7,361 bases of DNA from Gemmatimonadota bacterium. Lineage in GTDB: Bacteria; Gemmatimonadota; Gemmatimonadetes; Palauibacterales; Palauibacteraceae. The translations under genes were made by a program, and so were the position numbers. The stretch's first letter is position 1. Every line of letters begins with the position of its first letter. Shown here in pieces: positions 1 through 5,322 of the stretch. The stretch lies in NCBI GenBank assembly GCA_023554435.1, contig JAMJQV010000365.1:1-7361 (forward strand), in the 5' to 3' direction. The notes below the pieces were generated by a model, which worked only from the letters and a program-made list of their open reading frames with translations, did no database searches and was not told the DNA's origin.

Positions 1-948
1 CTCGGCGCACAGGGCAACGTATGGACCGAGTACATCAAGACGCCCGCGCACGTGGACTACATGGCCTACCCCAGGGCCCTGGCCCTGGCCGAGCTGACCT
101 GGTCCCCATCGTCGGCGAGGGACTGGGCGGACTTCAGCGGACGACTGCCGGCGGGTCTGGCCCGCCTGGGAGCGCTGGGGGTCCACTATCGGATCCCGGA
201 GCCGACCGGTCTCGAAGAGGACAGGCTGACGCTGGGTGGGTGGATCGGGTTGGATCTGGGAAACCCGCTCCCGTGGGGAGAGATCCGATACACGCTCGAC
301 GGAACAGACCCCACGCCCGCTTCGCGGAAGTATGAGACCGCCTTCGATCTCCCCCTCGACTCCGAATCCGTGACCGTATCGGCCCGGCTGGTCCTGCCCG
401 ACGGGAGGGCCGGGGCCATCGCCCGCGCTGCGTTCGCCCGCACCATTCTGCGCACCGGACTGGACATCGACAATTCCCGGCTGCGCCCGGGCCTGTCGCT
501 CGACTACGCCGAGGGGGAATTCGCCTCCGTGTCCGAGGTGGAGGATGCGGAGCCCCTGCGGCGAGGCACCAGTGCGCGGGTGGAGATCCCGGGGGTCGCT
601 CGGGAGACGAGCTTCGGGCTCAGGTTCGGGGGGTACCTGCGCGTGCCCTACGATGACATCTACTACTTCGAACTTACATCAGATGACGGGTCACAACTTA
701 TTATTGATGAACAAGTTGTCATCGATCACGATGGATACCACTCGGCGACCGCGAAGGGAGGGGCGATCGGCCTGTCCAGGGGTCACCACCGCTTGCGCAT
801 ACTCTACTTCCAGGGCGGCGGTGGACGATCCCTGGACCTCCGAGTTCGCCGGGGCGAAGGCTCGTACGAGCCCGTGCCTGACGAGTGGCTGTACATCGAG
901 GACCACCTGGCATCCGATCCGGATCTGCCGATGACGGACGCGCCCTAG
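1..948 (+). CDS. Beta-N-acetylhexosaminidase (GH20), C-terminal part with PA14 domain (5' truncated)
   Basis: The reading frame is open from base 1 to the TAG at 946-948 (315 residues); the start and most of the catalytic barrel lie outside the window. Residues 1-35 match the end of a GH20 barrel: AQGNVWTEY holds the conserved Trp and Glu that shape the -1 sugar site, followed by PRALALAELTW. Residues about 70-147 look like the chitobiase/hexosaminidase C-terminal domain (IRYTLDGTDPTP is its hallmark). Residues about 163-285 form a PA14 domain, with the typical core YYFELTSDDGSQLIIDEQVV at 221-240 and the LYFQGGGG segment near 268. PA14 domains often bind carbohydrate. GH20 enzymes release terminal GlcNAc or GalNAc by substrate-assisted catalysis; export is likely, but the signal region is not visible. 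The gene ends 4 bp from the end of the convergent sulfatase gene. Codons about 670-717 are unusually AT-rich. The family is clear; substrate is inference. Confidence 0.9.
   Translation, partial: LGAQGNVWTEYIKTPAHVDYMAYPRALALAELTWSPSSARDWADFSGRLPAGLARLGALGVHYRIPEPTGLEEDRLTLGGWIGLDLGNPLPWGEIRYTLDGTDPTPASRKYETAFDLPLDSESVTVSARLVLPDGRAGAIARAAFARTILRTGLDIDNSRLRPGLSLDYAEGEFASVSEVEDAEPLRRGTSARVEIPGVARETSFGLRFGGYLRVPYDDIYYFELTSDDGSQLIIDEQVVIDHDGYHSATAKGGAIGLSRGHHRLRILYFQGGGGRSLDLRVRRGEGSYEPVPDEWLYIEDHLASDPDLPMTDAP
670..720 (+). other. AT-rich codon patch with imperfect inverted repeat inside the PA14 domain
   Basis: Of the 16 codons at 670-717, 14 end in A or T (for example gaa, ctt, aca, tca, caa, att, gat, gtt), whereas the codons before and after mostly end in G or C. 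The same stretch holds a 7-bp inverted repeat, ACAACTT (693-699) and AAGTTGT (713-719), with a 13-nt loop. The frame stays open and the protein reads as a normal PA14 core. The compositional break is seen directly; its cause is unknown. Confidence 0.6.
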
Positions 949-975
949 GGGCTCAGGGATACCAATCCGGATTGG
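916..975. repeat. Two palindromes sharing ATCCGGAT across the GH20/sulfatase junction
   Basis: GATCCGGATC (916-925) is a perfect 10-bp palindrome inside the end of the GH20 gene. CCAATCCGGATTGG (962-975) is a perfect 14-bp palindrome inside the end of the sulfatase gene. They share the 8-bp core ATCCGGAT and flank the 4-bp space between two convergent genes. Neither is followed by a T-run, so neither looks like a standard intrinsic terminator. A role in ending transcription or in protein binding is only a guess; both also encode ordinary protein sequence (in the sulfatase, residues NPDW). Confidence 0.45.
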
Positions 976-2437
976 GGCGCGGCATGGCCGCCCCGATCGA
1001 GTCGCGCCAGTCGGCCAGACGAGTGCGCAGTTCCTCCGCCACGGCGGGCTGGGCGGTGAACAGGTCGATGCTCTCGCCCGGATCCACCGCGAGGTCGAAC
1101 AACTCCAGGCTGCCGTCCTCGAACCACTCGACGAGCTTGAGATCTCCGGACAGGATGGCGCCGCCGGGTCGATTGCCCGACCCGTGGTAGTGCGGGAAGT
1201 GCCAGAAGAGGTCCCGCTCCTGCACGGCCTCCGACTCGCCGGACACCAGGGGCGCCAGGTTGACCCCGTCGAGTGGCCGTTCGGCGGCCGGCGGTAGACC
1301 GGCCAGGGAGTGCAGGGTCGGCAACCGGTCCGTGGTCATGGCGGGCACGTGCGAGGTGGTTCCAGCCTGTCCGGCACCGGCGCCTGGCCACCGAATGATC
1401 AGCGGGATCCGGATTCCACCCTCGTACAGCCAGCCCTTCCCTGCCCGCAGAGGGCGATTCGCCGTGGGGGCGCGTTCACCCCGGTCGCCGGCCAGCGTGC
1501 TCAGGCCTCCGTTGTCGGACACAAACACGATCGCGGTGTGGTCCGCCACCCCCAGTGAGTCCAGCGCCTCCGCCACCCGTGACAGGCTCCGATCCACGGA
1601 CGCTACCATGCCGGCGTATACGGCGTGTTCCTGCCGAAGCCGGGTGGTGGAACGGCCGCTCTCGCTCTCCGTGGAGCCTCCCACGAGAGGCTCGAGGGCG
1701 CTCGCCCGTTCCAGGTAGGGCGCCGCATCCTCGTCTCGGGCCTGCAGCGGCGTGTGGACCGCGTAGTGCGACAGGACTAGAAGGAACGGCTGCGCGTGAT
1801 GCTCCTCCAGGAAGTCGATCGCCCGGTCGGTCAGCCGATCGGTCAGGTATGAGCCCGGCGAATCTTCTTCCAGTCCCGGAACATCCGTGATCGGCCAGTC
1901 CGGATTGCGATACGGCGGAAAATAGCTCCCTGGCTGTCCCGCCCGGTTGACGGCGCTCGTCCACGCGAAGCCCTGCGCCCCGGGCAGATACTCGTCCCCG
2001 GCGCCGAGATGCCACTTGCCGATGTAGCCCGTGGCGTACCCGGCCCCGGCGAATTCCTCACCCAGCGTGATCTCCTCCAGCGGCAACTGGCGACGATAGT
2101 CGGCCTGGAGCAGAAGCCCCCGCTGCTCACCGCCGATCCAGTTCGTGATCGAGACCCGCGCCGGGTGACGACCCGTCATCAGGCTGGCGCGGGTCGGCGA
2201 GCACACCGGACTGGCCGCGTAGAAGCGCGAGAAGCGAACCCCGGATGCCGCCAGGGCGTCGATCGCAGGGGTGTCGTAGAACTCGCTCCCGAGGACCGCG
2301 GCGTCCTTCCACCCCAGGTCGTCCACGACGAACAGGACGATATTGAGCGGCGGGGTCTCCGAGCCGCCCCCGCGCTCCGTACCGGAACAGCCGGTCAGGG
2401 CGAGCAGCAGCGCGAGACTCGTGAGAAATGGCTTCAC
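953..2437 (-). CDS. Lipoprotein sulfatase, arylsulfatase A-like (type I, Cys-type)
   Basis: This 494-residue protein would hydrolyse sulfate esters, most likely on glycans, outside the cytoplasmic membrane. The chosen GTG start at 2437 gives an ideal lipoprotein signal: basic Lys2, a hydrophobic stretch, and lipobox LTGC with Cys17. Upstream extension of the frame to 2788 is antisense-like, arginine-rich and overlaps the cupin, so it is rejected. Alkaline-phosphatase-fold sulfatase motifs are complete: metal ligands in VDDLG (Asp39, Asp40); formylglycine signature CSPTR at 79-83, where Cys79 is the residue converted to formylglycine; GYIGKWHLG at 137-145 (Lys141, His143); His228 in HYAVHTP; SDNGG at 307-311 (Asp308, Asn309); and Lys334 in the GKGWLYEGG segment. 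The GTG overlaps the cupin TGA as GTGA, so translation is probably coupled. The gene needs a formylglycine-generating enzyme, and none is in the window. The substrate cannot be told from sequence; the convergent GH20 gene suggests a sulfated amino-sugar glycan. Confidence 0.93.
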   Translation of the reverse strand: MKPFLTSLALLLALTGCSGTERGGGSETPPLNIVLFVVDDLGWKDAAVLGSEFYDTPAIDALAASGVRFSRFYAASPVCSPTRASLMTGRHPARVSITNWIGGEQRGLLLQADYRRQLPLEEITLGEEFAGAGYATGYIGKWHLGAGDEYLPGAQGFAWTSAVNRAGQPGSYFPPYRNPDWPITDVPGLEEDSPGSYLTDRLTDRAIDFLEEHHAQPFLLVLSHYAVHTPLQARDEDAAPYLERASALEPLVGGSTESESGRSTTRLRQEHAVYAGMVASVDRSLSRVAEALDSLGVADHTAIVFVSDNGGLSTLAGDRGERAPTANRPLRAGKGWLYEGGIRIPLIIRWPGAGAGQAGTTSHVPAMTTDRLPTLHSLAGLPPAAERPLDGVNLAPLVSGESEAVQERDLFWHFPHYHGSGNRPGGAILSGDLKLVEWFEDGSLELFDLAVDPGESIDLFTAQPAVAEELRTRLADWRDSIGAAMPRPNPDWYP

Positions 2438-2760
2438 GCCGTATCCGATCGGACCATCACCAGGAGCATCTTGAACCTCTGCTCCGCCTGCACCGCATGC
2501 GGTACGCCTCCCGGAAGGCGAATGATCTGCCCTTCCCCGACCTGGTGTGTAGCACCGGCGACCTGAATTAGGGCGACCCCGTCCAAAACGTAGAGAAGGG
2601 CCTCGTGGGGCGTGGTGTGCTCGCTCAACCCCTCGCCCGAGTCGAAGGCGAAGACGGTCACCGAGCCGCCCGGGGACTTGGCCAGCTGCCGACTGACGAT
2701 GGCTCCGTCCTGGTACTCGATCAGGTCCGTCAGATTGAAGGCTCCGGGTTCCATCGTCAT
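2434..2760 (-). CDS. Small single-domain cupin protein
   Basis: The gene encodes a 108-residue protein that is essentially one cupin barrel. Cupin motif 1 is seen as SEHTTPHEALLYVLDG (residues 46-61), supplying probable metal ligands His48, His52 and perhaps Glu53. Cupin motif 2 is GQIIRLPGGVPHAVQA (77-92), supplying His88. The set is consistent with a mononuclear metal site. There is no signal peptide, so it is cytoplasmic. The ATG at 2760 is preceded by AGGAG with a 5-nt spacer, which favours it over the in-frame ATG two codons later. The gene starts 24 bp after the stop of the radical SAM gene and its stop overlaps the sulfatase start, so it is the middle gene of an operon. Small cupins of this type have varied or unknown roles (ligand sensing, small-molecule isomerases or dioxygenases); I cannot assign a reaction. 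Confidence 0.88.
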   Translation of the reverse strand: MTMEPGAFNLTDLIEYQDGAIVSRQLAKSPGGSVTVFAFDSGEGLSEHTTPHEALLYVLDGVALIQVAGATHQVGEGQIIRLPGGVPHAVQAEQRFKMLLVMVRSDTA

Positions 2761-2765
2761 GCTGT

Positions 2766-2770
2766 CTCCT
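2766..2770 (-). promoter_or_regulatory. Ribosome binding site of the cupin gene
   Basis: On the minus strand AGGAG is followed by ACAGC and then the ATG at 2760. This is the strongest Shine-Dalgarno site in the three-gene unit and fixes the cupin start. It lies in the 24-bp gap after the radical SAM stop codon. Confidence 0.75.
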
Positions 2771-2784
2771 CGCGGGTGTACGGG

Positions 2785-4224
2785 TCAATCGAAGACGGGA
2801 GTGAGCCCCGCCTCGCTCACGAGAGCCGCGATCTCGTCCACCGATCGCTCGTCCGCCACATCGAATTGCGCTCGGGCGCCGGTCTCCTCGTTTCCGGCCG
2901 TCGACACGTAGCCGCCCGGCGCCGTCGATACTCCCGCGCTCAGCTTGCTTACCCCCAGGGTCAGCGACAGGTCGCGGATCGCAGGCGCCTCTCGCGTGGT
3001 CAGCGTCAGGTGCGCCGAGGGGTGCGCCAGGCGGAGGAACAGCATGGATCGAACGAAGTCTTCGTCCGACACGGGCCGGACCGGGGAGTATGCCGGGTCC
3101 GCGTCCATGGTCTGAACGCGCGGCAGGGAGAAACCGACCTGGAGCCCGGGAACCTCCTCCTGGAGGATGGTTGCGTGAGCCGCCAGGCCGGTCACGTCAT
3201 CCTTCAGATCGGCGAGGCCCAACAGTACTCCCAGCCCCACGTACGTGAAGCCGGCTTCAGCCGCCCGGCGCGGAGCCTCCAGTCTGGACGCCATCTCCCT
3301 CTTCCCCCCGCTCCGGTGCGTCCGCAGGTAGGCCTCGGGATCGTACGTTTCCTGGTACAGGTGATAACCCACCGCTCCCGCCTGGCGCAGCCGGCGGTAC
3401 TGGTCCCCCGACAGGGACCCGAGGTTCAGGTGCACCCGCGTGATGCCGGTCTCACTGAGGATCGCCTCGGTGGCCTCGCACACGTAATCGACGAACGGGT
3501 CGGCCGGGATCTCTCCGGTCACCAGGTCGATGGCGCGGATGCCCCGGGAGTGCAGCGCGTCCGCCTCGCGCACGGCCTCCCCGATCGACAGGCGACTGCG
3601 CTCATAAGAGGACGAGCGACGGAATCCGCAGTAGACACAGTCGTTGGTGCACGCGTTGCTCAGGTAGAGTGGGGCGAAGATCCCGACCTTCCCTCCGAAT
3701 CGCTGCTCCCGCTGGCGTTCGATCGCTTCGCGATGCATCTCGAGAGCCGCGGCCATCGGCATCCTGAAGAGTTGCTCGAATTCGTCACCGAGTTCGGCCC
3801 GGCGCGAGACGATCCGATCGTACGTGCCACCCGAGGACTTCAGCTCCGTGAAAAGTCGCGCGTCACGAAGTCGCCCGGCTGCCTGGCGGGCGAGGGAGTA
3901 GGCGGCGGCCGAGATGGCCTCGATCTCCGCGGGTGAGATCGCATCGAAGTGAATCCCCGCCACACAGGCCACGTTGCAGCGCGCTGCTGCGCACAGAGTA
4001 TGCGCCGCGTGGCGGGCGATGGCTTCCTCCCGGTGACCCTCGGCACTCAGGCAGCGCGTGTGGACCCGCCCGTCGCGCCACTCCGACAGCGCCACAGAGC
4101 CGACGTGCGCGTCTCCACCGTGAACGTGACACAGGAGGTCGCGACCGGCGCGATCTACGATGAAGCTCAGGGCGTGCGGCCCATCAGAAGCCAGCCGAAG
4201 CGGGAAACGGATCTCGGCGTCCAT
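2785..4224 (-). CDS. ThiH-like radical SAM protein (2-iminoacetate synthase family) with N-terminal LpdD/PAC-like domain
   Basis: The 479-residue protein has two parts. Residues about 145-479 align along their length with ThiH: PLYLSNACTNDCVYCGF at 185-201 carries the CX3CX2C iron-sulfur motif (Cys192, Cys196, Cys199), followed by LVTGE (234-238), YQETYDPEAY (290-299), GLGVLLGL (330-337), FSLPR (365-369), LTLTTREAP (406-414) and STAPGGY (433-439). ThiH cleaves tyrosine to p-cresol and 2-iminoacetate for the thiamine thiazole ring. The protein ends at TPVFD, without the extra C-terminal cysteine cluster of HydG, so HydG is disfavoured. In E. coli ThiH the cluster cysteines lie about 85-92 residues in; here they are at 192-199. 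The added N-terminus (about 1-110) resembles LpdD/PAC-like prenylated-flavin chaperone domains: GGDAHVGSVAL (36-46), GHREEAIAR (63-71) and CVAGIHFDAISPAEIEAI (87-104). That match is from memory and less certain than the ThiH call. It heads an operon with the cupin and sulfatase. The ATG at 4224 lacks a clear Shine-Dalgarno site. Actual substrate is uncertain because no other thiamine gene is visible. Confidence 0.85.
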   Translation of the reverse strand: MDAEIRFPLRLASDGPHALSFIVDRAGRDLLCHVHGGDAHVGSVALSEWRDGRVHTRCLSAEGHREEAIARHAAHTLCAAARCNVACVAGIHFDAISPAEIEAISAAAYSLARQAAGRLRDARLFTELKSSGGTYDRIVSRRAELGDEFEQLFRMPMAAALEMHREAIERQREQRFGGKVGIFAPLYLSNACTNDCVYCGFRRSSSYERSRLSIGEAVREADALHSRGIRAIDLVTGEIPADPFVDYVCEATEAILSETGITRVHLNLGSLSGDQYRRLRQAGAVGYHLYQETYDPEAYLRTHRSGGKREMASRLEAPRRAAEAGFTYVGLGVLLGLADLKDDVTGLAAHATILQEEVPGLQVGFSLPRVQTMDADPAYSPVRPVSDEDFVRSMLFLRLAHPSAHLTLTTREAPAIRDLSLTLGVSKLSAGVSTAPGGYVSTAGNEETGARAQFDVADERSVDEIAALVSEAGLTPVFD

Positions 4225-4231
4225 GGGCCCG

Positions 4232-4240
4232 AATGTATCA
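4232..4240 (-). promoter_or_regulatory. Extended -10-like element, possible leaderless promoter of the radical SAM operon
   Basis: On the minus strand the sequence TGATACATT (TG at 4240-4239, hexamer TACATT at 4237-4232) fits an extended -10 (TGnTAnnnT). Only 7 nt (cgggccc) separate it from the ATG at 4224, so transcription would start at or next to the start codon. No purine-rich Shine-Dalgarno site is present, which agrees with a leaderless mRNA. No TTGACA-like -35 is seen at the usual distance (the bases there are ACGCGC). A 9-bp match in a short region can arise by chance. Confidence 0.35.
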
Positions 4241-4342
4241 CGGTGGCCGGTTGTGCGCGTGAGCCCATACTGGCTGCGGACGAATGCGCAGAGTACGCTT
4301 GTGCCACGTCTTGAAGTACCCGGTCCGTGTACCAGATCCGCT

Positions 4343-4347
4343 GGAGG
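4343..4347 (+). promoter_or_regulatory. Ribosome binding site deciding the GTG start of the M55 gene
   Basis: GGAGG is followed by cagcc and then GTG at 4353. This start gives a protein that begins directly with a signal peptide, whereas the upstream in-frame ATG at 4284 would add 23 residues that hide it and has no comparable site. Confidence 0.75.
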
Positions 4348-4352
4348 CAGCC

Positions 4353-5279
4353 GTGCGCATACGCTCTCTGACCCGCTCGACCATTCGCGCAGTCGCGATC
4401 CTGACGCTGACCACCGTTCTGACGGTCGCGCCCCCCGCTTCGGCCCAGGAAGGGCTCAAGATCTACATATCGGCGGACATGGAGGGCGTAGTCGGCACGG
4501 TCACGGGTGAGCAGCTGGGACCGGCCGGTTTCGAGTACGAGCAGGCCAGGCGCTGGATGACTGAAGAGGTTAACGCGGCAATCCGGGGAGCGCGGGCCGC
4601 GGGGGCCACCGAGATCCTCGTGAGCGACTCGCACGGAAACGGCCAGAACCTGCTGCTGGACGAGCTGCCCCCTGACATCACCGTGATCCGGTCCTGGCCT
4701 CGGCCCCTGGCGATGATGGCGGGAATCGACGACACGTTCGATGGAGCCATCTTCGTCGGATACCACACGAGCACCGACAACTCCACGGGTGTTCGGGCGC
4801 ATACCATGTCGAGCGCACGGCTCACGTCGGTCAAACTGAACGGGGTCCCCGTCCCCGAGACGGGACTCAACGCGGCGATCGCCGGGCACTTCGGCGTCCC
4901 CGTGATCATGCTGACGGGCGATGACGCGATCGCGGAAGAGGCGACCGACCTGCTCGGCGACCTCGAGACGGCCGTGGTGAAGAAGGCGTACGGCTTCCAC
5001 GCGGCAGAGACCATGATGCCGCAGGCCGCCTACCAGCTCATCGAGGAGACTGCAGCCCGTGCGGTGGCCCGCACCGCGGACTTCGAACCGTGGGACCTGG
5101 GCGGGCCGATCGAGCTGGAGGTCAGCTTCAAGAATTACCGTCCGGTCGAAGCGCTCGGATACCTCGAGATCGTCGAGCGTATCGATTCGCACACCATCCG
5201 GTACACCGGTCCGGACATGATCGCGGTCGCGGACTTCCTGACGTTCCTGTTGAACTACGACTCGAACGCCACTCCCTGA
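4353..5279 (+). CDS. Exported M55-family zinc aminopeptidase (D-aminopeptidase DppA-like)
   Basis: The protein has 308 residues from the GTG at 4353. Residues 1-31 form a Sec signal peptide: basic start with Arg2, Arg4, Arg8 and Arg12, hydrophobic AVAILTLTTVLTVA, and probable cleavage after PASA before Gln32. The mature part, about 277 residues, is close to B. subtilis DppA in size. M55 zinc-site motifs are intact: ADMEG (Asp42, Glu44), SDSHG (His94), GYHT (His138) and PETGLNAAIAG with Glu169; His150 in AHT matches the catalytic histidine region, and TGDD follows at 188-191. Known DppA is a decameric cytoplasmic enzyme that cleaves N-terminal D-amino acids from dipeptides such as D-Ala-D-Ala; here the signal peptide puts it in the periplasm or outside. 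It diverges from the radical SAM operon and converges with the hydrolase gene. Substrate specificity is inferred from the family. Confidence 0.92.
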   Translation: MRIRSLTRSTIRAVAILTLTTVLTVAPPASAQEGLKIYISADMEGVVGTVTGEQLGPAGFEYEQARRWMTEEVNAAIRGARAAGATEILVSDSHGNGQNLLLDELPPDITVIRSWPRPLAMMAGIDDTFDGAIFVGYHTSTDNSTGVRAHTMSSARLTSVKLNGVPVPETGLNAAIAGHFGVPVIMLTGDDAIAEEATDLLGDLETAVVKKAYGFHAAETMMPQAAYQLIEETAARAVARTADFEPWDLGGPIELEVSFKNYRPVEALGYLEIVERIDSHTIRYTGPDMIAVADFLTFLLNYDSNATP

Positions 5280-5294
5280 GGCGGCGATCGTCGA

Positions 5295-5322
5295 CCGGGC
5301 TCGCGAATCAGATCGAGCCCGG
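5295..5322. terminator. Stem-loop at the M55/hydrolase convergent junction
   Basis: CCGGGCTCG (5295-5303) and CGAGCCCGG (5314-5322) form a perfect 9-bp GC-rich inverted repeat with a 10-nt loop. It begins 16 bp after the M55 stop and its loop contains the TGA of the convergent hydrolase gene (5308-5310). The position suits a bidirectional terminator or a 3'-end protecting hairpin. There is no T-run on either side, so it is not a textbook intrinsic terminator. Confidence 0.5.

Larger units (their letters stand above)
4225..4352. other. Divergent intergenic region between the radical SAM gene and the M55 peptidase gene
   Basis: These 128 bp separate two divergent genes and must hold both promoters. 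An extended -10-like element for the radical SAM direction is described separately. For the M55 direction I see TTGAAG at 4311-4316 as a possible -35 element, but the bases 17 nt downstream (agatcc) are a poor -10, so no promoter is called. No clear operator dyad, riboswitch or THI-box-like structure was recognised by eye. Confidence 0.5.

Noticed and set aside
2438..2788. In-frame upstream extension of the sulfatase to 2788
   Set aside because: It is low-complexity and arginine-rich, overlaps the cupin gene fully, and would bury the lipoprotein signal peptide that starts at GTG 2437.
2605..3936. 443-residue open frame on the plus strand
   Set aside because: It is antisense to the radical SAM and cupin genes, has no recognisable domain, is rich in Arg, Gly and Val, and is the kind of stop-poor shadow expected in GC-rich DNA.
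2785..4224. Radical SAM protein as an anaerobic sulfatase-maturing enzyme for the neighbouring sulfatase
   Set aside because: Both families share a CX3CX2C motif, but motifs along the chain (YQETY, TREAP, STAPGGY) are ThiH-like and the C-terminal SPASM cysteine clusters of maturases are absent.
2785..4224. Radical SAM protein as the hydrogenase maturase HydG
   Set aside because: The chain ends at TPVFD without the HydG C-terminal cysteine cluster, and no hydrogenase gene is nearby.
4301..4306. Sigma-54 -24 element (TGGCAC on the minus strand)
   Set aside because: The matching -12 TTGC element at the required spacing is absent.
4284..4352. ATG at 4284 as start of the M55 gene
   Set aside because: It adds residues before a typical signal peptide, while GTG 4353 has GGAGG at good spacing.
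4167..5192. 341-residue open frame on the minus strand
   Set aside because: It is antisense to the well-supported M55 gene and shows no family motifs.
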